The notes: generated by a model from the letters alone, not told the origin. A DNA stretch of 64,000 nt from Kribbella italica (GCF_014205135.1 NZ_JACHMY010000001.1:7688001-7752000); one strand, 5' to 3'; shown: positions 8,467 through 15,223, counted from the first letter of the stretch. Translations and numbers: made by a program.

Positions 8467-8517
8467 CTTTGGGTTCTCCTTTCGGTGGTTGCCGTTTGGG
8501 GGTTCGGTGTTCGCCCT

Positions 8518-8542
8518 CACCTCCGGGGTTCGCCCAGAGGTG
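8518..8542 (-). terminator. Hairpin between SprT-like gene and downstream small genes
   Basis: CACCTC pairs with GAGGTG around an inner GGG-GTTC-CCC helix, a compact GC-rich two-part stem just past the SprT-like stop codon and 50 bp before the next start. There is no T tract, so attenuation or mRNA processing is as likely as termination. Confidence 0.5.
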
Positions 8543-8563
8543 GGAGCCAGCAACGAAGCCGTG

Positions 8564-9628
8564 TTACTCGTCGGGTTCGAAGTTGGATTCGCAGACGCTG
8601 CAGGTGATCTCGCCTTCTGCGAGGACTGCTTTGGCGACGCGGATGCGGCGTGGGCACTGGCACACGCACGGCACGGCGTTGTTGTTGTTCTTCTTGGTTC
8701 CGCCTCCGGTGACTTCGGGATGCCGGTAGGCGATGAGCGCCGACTTCAGTTCGGCCAGGACGGCTTTGTAGGTGGCTGCGGTCTCCGTGCGGAGCTTGCA
8801 CAGTGACCACCCGATGCGGGGGTCCCTGGTGGTGTCGAGGCCGAGCTCGCCTGCGAGGTCGGAGAACTTCTGGTTATGCCAGCGGCCTTGGCGACTGGTG
8901 TCTTTGATCTCGCGGATGTGCGCGAGAGAGTGGGTGGCTTCGTGGAGCAGGGTCGTGAAGACCTCTTCCACGGGGCGTTTGAGTCCTTCGCCGGAGATCA
9001 GGACTTCGGCCAGGCGCTGTTCGCCGTGCTGCCAGCGGATCGGGGCGAAGTGCCCGTACTTGGCCTGCTTCGAGGCGGTACCGGAGCCGACGATGATCAC
9101 GACGGCCGGGATCTCCTTGTGGTTGGTCCGGATCGCGGTCCAGGCGTTTTCGAGTGCGGCGACCAGTTGTGCGGTGGTGTAGGTGTCTTGACGCTTACGT
9201 GTCAGTCGCGCCTTCGGGGACAGACCGGACGACCCGGTACGGGTCTTGGTGGTGGTCTTCTTCGCCCGTTTCACCGTGACGGTGACGGCGGGGTGGCTGG
9301 TGCCTGTGGAGCACTCGCGGAGCTTGTTACGGACCGCAATGAGTGAGGCGTAGCCGGTAGCTCTGCCGCCTTGCGTGGCGCGGACCTTGTCCATGTGGGT
9401 CTGGACGGCGTCCAGGGCTGCTGTAGGGCTACCGGAATAGGTGGCGGTGGTCTTGGTGACCTCCCAGCCACTCAGGCCCGTCAGGGCGTTGGTATTGGAG
9501 TTCGTCAAGCCGGTCAGCTTGGTCGTGGTCGCAGGCTTCGCGGCGACCGGTGCCGGGGTGATCGGCATCTGGGGCAGGTCGAGTTGGCCAGGAACCTGGA
9601 CGACAGGTGTGAGGGTGTCAGTGCTCAT
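8564..9628 (-). CDS. SprT-like zinc metalloprotease
   Basis: 354-aa protein with a SprT-type metallopeptidase centre: LLHEATHSLAH gives HExxH at residues 229-233, and RWHNQKF supplies a third histidine at 251. A C-terminal zinc ribbon (CVCQC at 321-325, CSVC at 343-346) matches the SprT architecture. SprT/Spartan-type proteases cleave DNA-protein crosslinks in other systems, so processing of covalent Rep-DNA or Int-DNA complexes is an attractive inference, not shown. The ATG at 9628 overlaps the upstream stop (ATGA). Residues about 1-60 are Thr/Pro-rich linker. Repeat copy 4 lies inside the gene and encodes LTRKRQ. Confidence 0.85.
   Translation of the reverse strand: MSTDTLTPVVQVPGQLDLPQMPITPAPVAAKPATTTKLTGLTNSNTNALTGLSGWEVTKTTATYSGSPTAALDAVQTHMDKVRATQGGRATGYASLIAVRNKLRECSTGTSHPAVTVTVKRAKKTTTKTRTGSSGLSPKARLTRKRQDTYTTAQLVAALENAWTAIRTNHKEIPAVVIIVGSGTASKQAKYGHFAPIRWQHGEQRLAEVLISGEGLKRPVEEVFTTLLHEATHSLAHIREIKDTSRQGRWHNQKFSDLAGELGLDTTRDPRIGWSLCKLRTETAATYKAVLAELKSALIAYRHPEVTGGGTKKNNNNAVPCVCQCPRRIRVAKAVLAEGEITCSVCESNFEPDE
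9188..9204. repeat. 17-bp dyad repeat, copy 4 (TTGACGCTTACGTGTCA), inside SprT-like CDS
   Basis: Falls within the coding region, upstream of the protease domain. Matches the consensus TTGAC(A/G)(G/C)(T/C)(T/C)ACGTGTCA. Confidence 0.8.
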
Positions 9629-9963
9629 CGCAGGCACGACCCGTCGCAGTAGGTGGCTTCGCCGATGCCGACTCCCGAGGTCAGGGTGTAGTCGTCGTCG
9701 TAGTGGCCTTCGCATTCGTCGTCTTCGTCGTCAGTGGCTTCGACTGCGGCGACTGCGTCGAGAGCGAGCTTGCGGTTGACGGAGGGGCGCTGGTTCGGGT
9801 CGAGGTGCTGTGTCCAGGCCTCCAGCGTTTCGATGCTGTTCTTGAGCAGCCGCACTTGGGCGTAGTAGTTGGATGCCGACTCGCTGGTAGAGGCGAGGGC
9901 CTTCGAGCGCTGCGCGATGCTGTTCACGAGTTCGCGGATCTGGCTCGTAGTTGCGTTCACCAT
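9625..9963 (-). CDS. Hypothetical helical protein with acidic tail, 112 aa
   Basis: Unrecognised. The N-terminal 70 residues look strongly helical (TSQIRELVNSIAQRSKALAS...LLKNSIETLEAW) and could form a coiled coil. The C-terminal half has an acidic stretch (ATDDEDDECEGHYDDDY) and ends with YCDGSCLR. The ATG at 9963 is preceded by CGAAAGGGGAG. The stop overlaps the SprT-like start by ATGA, so the two are likely made in equal amounts and may be partners. Confidence 0.68.
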   Translation of the reverse strand: MVNATTSQIRELVNSIAQRSKALASTSESASNYYAQVRLLKNSIETLEAWTQHLDPNQRPSVNRKLALDAVAAVEATDDEDDECEGHYDDDYTLTSGVGIGEATYCDGSCLR

Positions 9964-10244
9964 TGCTCTCCCCTTTCGAGGGCTTCGGTTCTGGCACAGG
10001 TCATGTGGCAGGCACGCCCGTTGGCGGGGTCGCGCAGGAGGGCTGGGGATCCGCACAGGAAGCAGGGCTGTGGGTTGCCGACTTCCGCGTGTGCCCAGTC
10101 ATCGGCCCGTTGTGTGCGGTAGGCCTTCTTGGATCGGGTCTTCTTGGCCACCGGCTCGGGGGCCGGGATGGTGTCGAGGTCGGCCGGGATGGCCTGTTGT
10201 CCTTGACAGTTACGTGTCACGCGGCGTTTCGTTACCGCGCGCAT
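9957..10244 (-). CDS. Small zinc-finger-like protein, 95 aa
   Basis: Basic N-terminus (MRAVTKRRVTRN, AKKTRSKKAYRTQR) followed by a C-terminal Cys/His cluster: PCFLCGSPALLRDPANGRACHMTCART, i.e. CxxC then CHxxC, a plausible treble-clef zinc site. The start is fixed by a TGATG overlap with the upstream gene at 10244. It overlaps the next gene by 7 bp. The charge pattern suggests nucleic-acid binding; no family recognised. Repeat copy 5 lies in its 5' end. Confidence 0.68.
   Translation of the reverse strand: MRAVTKRRVTRNCQGQQAIPADLDTIPAPEPVAKKTRSKKAYRTQRADDWAHAEVGNPQPCFLCGSPALLRDPANGRACHMTCARTEALERGEQW
10203..10219. repeat. 17-bp dyad repeat, copy 5 (TTGACAGTTACGTGTCA)
   Basis: Identical to copy 1, but located inside the 5' end of the 95-aa gene, where it encodes VTRNCQ in the same codon phase as copy 4. 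Confidence 0.82.
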
Positions 10245-10516
10245 CAGTCGCTTCTTCCGGTCCGGCGTAGCTGGCAGGAGTTGCGGAAACACGCGGGCGA
10301 CCAGTCGTAGCCATCGCCGTGTTCGATGAGTTCGGGGACGTCGATGACGATGTGCCATTCGTCGGGTCCGCACTGTCCCAGAACGGTTCCCAGGAGCCAC
10401 GGCCAGGAGCCGTCAAGGCAGGCCGTGAGGGTGTTCTCTTCCTCGGTCAGGGGGTAGGGGGTCCACACGGTGGTGTCGTTGGGGAATCGGCCGTCGTTGG
10501 GCGGGTAGGCGCTCAT
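10244..10516 (-). CDS. Hypothetical AICE protein, 90 aa
   Basis: Unrecognised small soluble protein, rich in Trp, Pro and acidic residues (TVWTPYPLTEEENTLTACLDGSWPWLLG, DEWHIVIDVPELIEHGDGYDW). GGAGGACC precedes the ATG at 10516. The stop overlaps the 95-aa zinc-finger-like gene (TGATG). The pattern is reminiscent of acidic DNA-mimic or regulatory proteins, but no assignment is justified. Confidence 0.65.
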   Translation of the reverse strand: MSAYPPNDGRFPNDTTVWTPYPLTEEENTLTACLDGSWPWLLGTVLGQCGPDEWHIVIDVPELIEHGDGYDWSPACFRNSCQLRRTGRSD

Positions 10517-10839
10517 GGCTGGTCCTCCGTCCAGTCACCGGGGATGTAGAGGGGTTCCTCTGTCGAGGACTCGTTGTCGGTGACGTGGGTGACGTGGGTG
10601 ACCTGGTGGTCTTCGAGCAGTGCTCGGGCTTCGTAGAGTGCGTCGATCAGGTGGCTGATCGCGGTGACGGAGCCGGTGACGAGTTCGATCTCGATCGGGT
10701 TGGCTCCCAGATCGATGACAACCTTCGCGGTTTGGCCGTTGCAGGCCAGATTGATGCCGGCCACGGAGTGGTCGGTGAAGTCGTAGCCGATGATGATGCG
10801 GTCTTCGCGTTCGCCGCTGTTGGCGTCGTAGAAGGTCAT
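10513..10839 (-). CDS. Hypothetical AICE protein, 108 aa
   Basis: Unrecognised. A beta-rich first half (IIIGYDFTDHSVAGINLACNGQTAKVVIDLG) is followed by a helix (AISHLIDALYEARALLEDHQ) and an acidic tail. It starts at the ATG at 10839 after GGGAGGCGTC; the frame continues upstream through other genes without coding character. It overlaps the 90-aa gene and the 65-aa gene by four bases each. Confidence 0.65.
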   Translation of the reverse strand: MTFYDANSGEREDRIIIGYDFTDHSVAGINLACNGQTAKVVIDLGANPIEIELVTGSVTAISHLIDALYEARALLEDHQVTHVTHVTDNESSTEEPLYIPGDWTEDQP

Positions 10840-11033
10840 GACGCCTCCCGGTTGGTGTAGGCCTTGGTCCAGGAGCCGTTGAAGGCTTGGCGATTGCGCA
10901 TCGCTGACCAGCAGACACCGCAGCGGTTGGGGCGTACGTCGTAGTAGACGAAGGCTCCGCAGTTGTGGAGCCAGCCTGTTCGGCCGATCCCGTCGCGAAC
11001 GACGATGAGTGGTAGGGGTTTGATGGTGCTCAT
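10836..11033 (-). CDS. Small CxxC protein, 65 aa
   Basis: Compact zinc-ribbon-like protein: WLHNCGAFVYYDVRPNRCGVCWSAMRNRQ offers three cysteines and a histidine. Unrecognised family. It overlaps both the FtsK-type gene (ATGA) and the 108-aa gene, placing it directly behind the DNA translocase in the transfer operon. Confidence 0.65.
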   Translation of the reverse strand: MSTIKPLPLIVVRDGIGRTGWLHNCGAFVYYDVRPNRCGVCWSAMRNRQAFNGSWTKAYTNREAS

Positions 11034-11872
11034 GCGGCCCTCCGGAGGTACGCGGCACGGCGGACGAGTTGGTTGATTTCGTCGTCTTTGAGGTGTGCGG
11101 TCTTGAGACGGCGGGGGAATCCGCCTTCGGCGCGAAGGAGTCCGACACCGAGTGCTTCGGGTGCGATGTCCACGGCGGTGTGACCTTGGGAGGCCCAGCC
11201 GGTGCCGAGGATGATGTCCGAACTAGAGTCGGTGGCGCAGCGGAATGCGAGGCGGTAGCCGAAAAGGTCCCGCAACGAGGTCGGGACGATGTCAGCGCTG
11301 GGGCGCTGAGTAGATGCGATCGTGATGATGCCCGCAGCGCGGCCACGAGCGACGATGTCCCGCACGAGGACGCGGAACTCTTCTTGCTGTTCTTTGGTGC
11401 CTACGGTGACGGTGAAGTACGCCAGCTCGTCAACGACGAGCAACTTGGCGCGAAATCCGTCGCCGGGGACGATCTTCTTGCGGCCGTTACGGGCCAGGTG
11501 CAGGTAGCGTTCGTCCAGGTCGGCTTGCAGGTCCTTCAGCACCCGCAGTGCCTTGGGCATGTTGTTGCCGACGAACTCTTTCGCCACGGGGGCGTAGGGC
11601 AGCAGTTCGACAATCTTGCCGTCGATCAGGATGAGATCGACATCGGTGCACAGTGCAGCGTGTGCGACGAAATTGCCCTGGGCAACAGACTTTCCTGCTC
11701 CCGGCTCTCCGCCGATCAGGATGTTGCGGTACGGCAGTGTGACGTGGACTCGCTTACCGCGAGCGTCGAGGCCCAGGTAGGCCGGGTTGTAGATGGACAG
11801 TGCGCTCAGTGGCGCGGGGGTGGCCCCCGGCTTGCGCCGGGGGAACACCTGTCGTGGGTCGAAGCTAGACAT
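11030..11872 (-). CDS. traSA: FtsK/SpoIIIE-type DNA translocase (TraSA/TraB-like)
   Basis: 280-aa P-loop motor that would drive double-stranded DNA transfer between hyphae, as TraB/TraSA does for Streptomyces plasmids and AICEs. Walker A is GGEPGAGKS (about residue 50) and Walker B LLVVDELAYF; ASTQRPSADIVPTSLRDLFGYRLAFR is the FtsK-family sensor/arginine region. There is no transmembrane segment in this protein; the membrane part is encoded by the preceding overlapping gene. No obvious C-terminal winged-helix (gamma-like) domain is seen. The start chosen (MSSFDPRQVF) overlaps the upstream stop by 8 bp. The symbol is by analogy to pSAM2. Confidence 0.88.
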   Translation of the reverse strand: MSSFDPRQVFPRRKPGATPAPLSALSIYNPAYLGLDARGKRVHVTLPYRNILIGGEPGAGKSVAQGNFVAHAALCTDVDLILIDGKIVELLPYAPVAKEFVGNNMPKALRVLKDLQADLDERYLHLARNGRKKIVPGDGFRAKLLVVDELAYFTVTVGTKEQQEEFRVLVRDIVARGRAAGIITIASTQRPSADIVPTSLRDLFGYRLAFRCATDSSSDIILGTGWASQGHTAVDIAPEALGVGLLRAEGGFPRRLKTAHLKDDEINQLVRRAAYLRRAA

Positions 11873-12707
11873 AGTCGGACACGTCTTCTCCGTTGGCGCC
11901 AAGCACCACGGTGTTGCCGTCGTTCACGGCGGCGGTGGTCTTGGTCTTCGAGGTTCGGGTACGGGTCTCACCGCTGCCGGTTTTGGCCGGCACCTGATCG
12001 GTGGTCCCTTCGGAGGCGGGGTCGGGGCCGAGGAAGGCCATGACCGCGTCGTCTGCGACGGCCGCTTCGGGCATATCGCTGGTGTCGTTGAGCAGCGGCG
12101 AGACGATGTGCTGTTTGGACAGCGGGTCGCGCCGGTCGATGTCGATCCGCACGAGTGCGGCGTTACGGGTCGAGCGGATGATGTTCGCGCTGCGTGCCCA
12201 GCACGCCGACGCCAGCGTTTCGGCCTTGTTCTCGAGGTCTTCGGCCGACAGGCCGGGACGCATGAACAGCCAGACGACCTGACCGGTTCTGGTGGACAAG
12301 CACCCGACGATGAACGGCAGGTTGCCCGACCAGTTCAGGGTGCGCATTTCGGTGAGGCAGGCCCGGACACGGTGCCGGGTGATGACACACCAGATCCGGT
12401 TACGAGCGAAACGCCGTACCAGGTTGTCGGTGAAGATCCATCCACTCAGGACGATGACCAGCAGAGCGTTCAGCCACAACGGGTTCGACTCGAAGTAGCC
12501 GGTGATCGCCGCGCCGTGCGCGATGACGATGTAGGCCACAGCGGCCAGGACGTAGAGTTCCCAGCGCCAGCGCCACAGGCTCAGCATGATGACGACCGGC
12601 AGCGACTGCGACGGCCGGGTGATGGTTTCGACAGCACTCGTGGCGGTGCCACGTCCGCGACGGCCGGATACTCGACCGTTGGAGCGGTTGCGGGTAGATT
12701 TGGGCAT
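11865..12707 (-). CDS. Two-TM membrane partner of the FtsK-type translocase
   Basis: 280-aa protein with a basic N-terminus (SGRRGRGT), two adjacent membrane segments at about 48-65 (LYVLAAVAYIVIAHGAAI) and 76-92 (PLWLNALLVIVLSGWIF), then a cytoplasmic domain resembling the non-catalytic N-terminal part of TraB/FtsK proteins, and a Thr/Lys-rich linker. It overlaps the ATPase gene by 8 bp. The likely function is membrane anchoring and pore assembly for the translocase; this is inference from topology and gene order. Confidence 0.72.
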   Translation of the reverse strand: MPKSTRNRSNGRVSGRRGRGTATSAVETITRPSQSLPVVIMLSLWRWRWELYVLAAVAYIVIAHGAAITGYFESNPLWLNALLVIVLSGWIFTDNLVRRFARNRIWCVITRHRVRACLTEMRTLNWSGNLPFIVGCLSTRTGQVVWLFMRPGLSAEDLENKAETLASACWARSANIIRSTRNAALVRIDIDRRDPLSKQHIVSPLLNDTSDMPEAAVADDAVMAFLGPDPASEGTTDQVPAKTGSGETRTRTSKTKTTAAVNDGNTVVLGANGEDVSDYV

Positions 12708-12805
12708 GACAAGACCTCCCGATCAGGGGGTTGCGTCAGGAAAGACACGAAGCCGGGAAAGGTTCCTAGGCCAAAAGCCCGACTTCGCGTCTCGGTTCCA
12801 GGGAG

Positions 12806-12823
12806 CGGCCCTTTCGAGGGCCG
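12806..12823. terminator. Intra-operon hairpin with TTCG loop
   Basis: CGGCCCT-TTCG-AGGGCCG, a perfect 7-bp stem with a UNCG-type loop on the plus strand, followed there by T-rich sequence. On the minus (operon) strand it lies in the 160-bp gap between the 104-aa gene and the membrane-protein gene, so it could attenuate transcription into the transfer genes. Confidence 0.5.
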
Positions 12824-12853
12824 TTCTTGGTTTCTAGCGGTAGTTCAGCGACG

Positions 12854-12870
12854 TTGACACTTACGTGTCA
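12854..12870. repeat. 17-bp dyad repeat, copy 6 (TTGACACTTACGTGTCA)
   Basis: Supplies the TGA stop of the 104-aa gene and opens the intergenic gap before the transfer genes. Confidence 0.82.
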
Positions 12871-13182
12871 GCCGCGGTGAGGTTCGACCGAAGCCGACTT
12901 CCAGACCGCATACGCGTGGTCGCGGGCGGCAGTGGCGTCACGGAGCAACTTCTCCGAGTCGCTGTAGATGTCCAGCAACAGCCAGAACATGTCCACGGCG
13001 TGGACCGTGTTCCCGATCTCCGGGAACAGCACCAGCGGTTCAGTCCGCTGCAAGACCCTGTTGAGGGCCACTTCGAGGTACCGCTGAGCGGTCTTGATCA
13101 TCTTGATCTCGTTGCACTTGGCCACGTACTCGGTACGTGCCTGATTCGCTGTGACGGTTCGGTCTTCCATCGGCTGCGACAT
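12868..13182 (-). CDS. Hypothetical helical AICE protein, 104 aa
   Basis: Almost entirely helical by composition (TANQARTEYVAKCNEIKMIKTAQRYLEVALNRVL...LLLDIYSDSEKLLRDATAARDHAYAVW). No family recognised. The ATG at 13182 follows GAGGGG. It is second in the leftward operon after the SCO3933-like gene and ends in repeat copy 6. Confidence 0.68.
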   Translation of the reverse strand: MSQPMEDRTVTANQARTEYVAKCNEIKMIKTAQRYLEVALNRVLQRTEPLVLFPEIGNTVHAVDMFWLLLDIYSDSEKLLRDATAARDHAYAVWKSASVEPHRG

Positions 13183-13229
13183 GACTACCCCTCGCTTGGC
13201 AGTTGCACGAATCACGGGACGAGTGGAGA

Positions 13230-13547
13230 TCAGGCCTTCGCGTTACCGGCAGCGTTCAGCGACTTCGCCTTGTAGGCAACACCGTTCCGCCCGTTGGTAG
13301 CCCACGGCATGGCAATCAGCTCGACCGGCATGACGACGGCACCCACGTTCACCTTCGGGGCAGCATTGCCCGCCAGAGTCACGTTGATCACCTCGCCACC
13401 CGTCTCGTCAAGCGCCATCACCTGAACCGTCCAGAGCAGCTCGTTAGTGTTCTTGTCCGCCTTCTGCCGGCCGTTCTGGTCCTTCTTCTCCTCCACAGCC
13501 TTCGTGACCGTGAACGACTTGCCCGTGATGTCGACGTTGAGGTTCAT
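13230..13547 (-). CDS. SCO3933-family AICE protein
   Basis: 105-aa beta-rich protein matching the SCO3933 family found near AICE replication/transfer genes: TVTKAVEEKKDQNGRQ, then LWTVQVMALDETGGEVINVTLAG, and the terminal PVELIAMPWATNGRNGVAYKAKSL, where the PW-NGR-G-Y-A pattern is characteristic. The family is described as regulatory, but its molecular role is not established. It is the first gene of the leftward operon, about 70 bp from the divergent promoter region. Confidence 0.75.
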   Translation of the reverse strand: MNLNVDITGKSFTVTKAVEEKKDQNGRQKADKNTNELLWTVQVMALDETGGEVINVTLAGNAAPKVNVGAVVMPVELIAMPWATNGRNGVAYKAKSLNAAGNAKA

Positions 13548-13575
13548 GGAATCGCCCCTTCTAGGCGTCTAGGGC

Positions 13576-13642
13576 GAGCACCTCTCGTGATGCTCACCTC
13601 TACTGTGAGCAACACTTTATAATGAGTAGTACAAGCTGTCAA
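13576..13642. promoter_or_regulatory. Divergent promoter/operator region between AICE operon and gntR
   Basis: On the minus strand TTGACA (13637-13642) is followed after 15 bp by TATAAA (13616-13621), a candidate promoter for the leftward operon. On the plus strand TATAAT occurs at 13618-13623. A perfect inverted repeat TGCTCAC-N7-GTGAGCA (13591-13611) and an extra GAGCA half-site (13576-13580) lie just downstream of the minus-strand -10. These are likely repressor sites, with GntR the obvious candidate. Confidence 0.6.
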
Positions 13643-13737
13643 CATGCTGGCATCTCGACACGCGGACCCCACGCTCCGCTGTGAACAGAGGAGGGTGGGA
13701 GACTTGTCCTGATGAGTAGCAGAAGGGAGATGCGGCC

Positions 13738-14496
13738 ATGACCAACTTCACGGGTCGTCCTGCCTACCTGCAGATCGCTGACGACATTCGTAGTCAGATT
13801 CTTGAAGGCACTCTTCAAGCCGGGGATCAACTGCCTAGCGAACCCGGTCTGATGGCCGACTACGGTGTTTCTCGAATTGTCGTTCGGCAAGCTCTTGAGG
13901 TGCTTCGCTCTGAGGGACTGATAGTCAAACAGCAAGGGCGCGGCTCATTCGTACGCGAACAGCAGCCAGCTAAGAAGCGAGTACTAGGAAGTCTCTATTC
14001 AGAGAGACCAGGCTCGTCCCCGTTTGCGGCAGCCGCCTCGGCAAGCGGACAGGTTCCAGAGTGGGACTACCAATCCAGACGGACGACCGCGTCCAAAGCG
14101 ATTGCTGACCGGCTCAACATCGAACAGGGTGACCCTGTAATGCGCACCAGCTATCGGTTCTTGGCTGATGGGGCCCCGGTCATGCTGTCGACCTCCTTCG
14201 AGCCCTTAGCGATCACCGGAGGCACTCCGATCGAGCAACCCGAGGGTGGCGCGATCACAGGTGTAATTCCCAGGATGGACAGCATTGGTGTGCGCATCAC
14301 CCACGTAGGCGAAGACGTCACTGGCCGTTCTGCGAGGCCTTACGAGGCTGAGACGCTAGTGGTTCCTCCTGGAGTGCCCGTACTTGTTATCGAGCGTACC
14401 TACTACGATCACGATCGTCCGGTAGAGACAGCGGACATCATCGTGTCTTCGGATCGGTACATCCTCTCGTATCGCCTTGCTATTCCTGAGCGGTAG
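13738..14496 (+). CDS. GntR-family (HutC/UTRA) transcriptional repressor
   Basis: 252 aa. The N-terminal winged helix (PAYLQIADDIRSQI...GDQLPSEPGLMADYGVSRIVVRQALEVL...LIVKQQGRGSFV, residues 5-75) is GntR/HutC type, and residues about 95-250 form a UTRA ligand-binding fold (GDPVMRTSYRFLADGAPVMLSTSFEPL...VLVIERTYYDHDRPVETADIIVSSDRYIL). In pSAM2 the equivalent gene product KorSA represses transfer and replication genes; by position and family this is its counterpart. It is transcribed away from the main operon, with an AGAAGGGAGAT Shine-Dalgarno before its ATG. Likely targets are the divergent palindromes and possibly the 17-bp repeats. Confidence 0.88.
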   Translation: MTNFTGRPAYLQIADDIRSQILEGTLQAGDQLPSEPGLMADYGVSRIVVRQALEVLRSEGLIVKQQGRGSFVREQQPAKKRVLGSLYSERPGSSPFAAAASASGQVPEWDYQSRRTTASKAIADRLNIEQGDPVMRTSYRFLADGAPVMLSTSFEPLAITGGTPIEQPEGGAITGVIPRMDSIGVRITHVGEDVTGRSARPYEAETLVVPPGVPVLVIERTYYDHDRPVETADIIVSSDRYILSYRLAIPER

Positions 14497-14568
14497 AAAC
14501 CATTTCCTGTTAGCTACCACCACATCTACCGCCCAGTCGCCCTGACAAGTTTCTCTACGTCTTCAAGA

Positions 14569-14588
14569 CGGGCCCCCTCGGGGGCCCG
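14569..14588 (+). terminator. Rho-independent-like hairpin after gntR
   Basis: CGGGCCCCC-TC-GGGGGCCCG, a perfect 9-bp stem 73 bp past the gntR stop. No T-run follows, which is common for actinobacterial terminators. Confidence 0.65.
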
Positions 14589-15162
14589 AAATGCGCGCCG
14601 CCACCGTAGGGCGGGCCGCCTGCCCTCCACTGCGCTAGCGCTCCGTTCTGGGCGCGTCCCTTGGCCTGGCGCGCACGTGCAGCAGGGTGCCGGGTCGAAG
14701 ACAGCAGAACTCGCCGTCAACGGCTCGACACCCTGATCGGTGCACCACTCACTGAACCGGCCGGCACCCGCCGCCGATGGCTGGACATGCCTGCCGTCTG
14801 ACCGTGGGTTACCGGATCGTCCCGACAGCAATCATGGGAGGGACGGCCCTACGCAGCGCGCGTCAAGGGCGCCTACGGCGTCGCTCCGCGATCGAGCAAG
14901 CTCGACCCTGGACACCCACCGCTACGGTCCTTGGGCGGCAGCTATCGGGACGATCCGGCGGACTGGCCGCGGTTGACACGTAACCGTCAACTTGGGCTGA
15001 GGTAGCGACCCCGCGCAACACGTCGACCCATGGTTTAGGCCATAGGTTTCAACGCAGAACGATGAACAATGGCGCGGCACATCGAACACTGGACCGACAC
15101 GGATTCCCAAGCTGGCAACGGTTGTGAGCATCATCGAGCAATGACGCCAGGTGAGTAGCCGA
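14589..15162. other. Non-coding right end of the AICE
   Basis: I see no gene supported by start site or codon bias in this roughly 570-bp stretch. It contains the reversed seventh 17-bp repeat (14974-14990) and, at 15023-15037, the 15-mer TCGACCCATGGTTTA that also occurs at the left end (4118-4132, inside the integrase 3' end). It may hold recombinase arm sites or a replication origin; neither is proven. Confidence 0.5.
14974..14990. repeat. 17-bp dyad repeat, copy 7 (reverse orientation)
   Basis: TGACACGTAACCGTCAA is the reverse complement of the consensus, one base from copies 1 and 5. It is the only copy in this orientation and the only one outside the leftward operon. Confidence 0.75.
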
Positions 15163-15200
15163 AAAGCGGGGGTTAGGGGTTCGAGTCCCCTCACCGGCTC
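15163..15200 (+). repeat. attR / central att: second 38-bp repeat
   Basis: Identical to 4037-4074. Only the 3' half of a tRNA is present (no acceptor 5' strand or D-arm), so this is not a functional tRNA. It is the right boundary of the AICE and the left boundary of whatever is linked to the second integrase. Confidence 0.93.
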
Positions 15201-15205
15201 TCTCA

Positions 15206-15223
15206 CCAGGACATATGCCCTGG
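15206..15223. terminator. Second element-end palindrome
   Basis: CCAGGACATATGCCCTGG, an 18-bp palindrome with one mismatch, at nearly the same distance from att as the left-end palindrome at 4080-4097; CATATG and the flanking CACCAGG and GATGAAC are shared. It lies downstream of the second integrase gene, so it could be its terminator or a recombination accessory site. Confidence 0.5.

Larger units (their letters stand above)
4037..15200. mobile_element. AICE (pSAM2-type integrative conjugative element) in tRNA-Thr
   Basis: An 11.1-kb element bounded by 38-bp att repeats. The gene content is that of actinobacterial integrative and conjugative elements: tyrosine integrase and excisionase at the tRNA end, RepSA-type rolling-circle initiator, FtsK/SpoIIIE-type DNA translocase for double-stranded transfer, SCO3933-like protein and a divergent GntR repressor (KorSA-like by position). 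All genes except gntR read leftward as one long, heavily overlapping operon from a promoter near 13.6 kb. No relaxase is present, as expected for this class. The integrase and gntR look less GC-rich than the flanking chromosome. Confidence 0.92.

Noticed and set aside
14526-14831. 101-aa minus-strand frame in the AICE right end
   Set aside because: Overlaps the gntR terminator, lacks a ribosome site and has no family similarity.
5785-14990. CRISPR array made of the 17-bp repeats
   Set aside because: Spacing is irregular (hundreds to thousands of bases), copies overlap genes, and there are no spacers or cas genes; no CRISPR array was seen anywhere in the window.
15163-15200. Second tRNA-Thr gene
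   Set aside because: Only the 3' half (anticodon-stem end to discriminator) is present, without acceptor 5' strand or D-arm; it is the att duplication.
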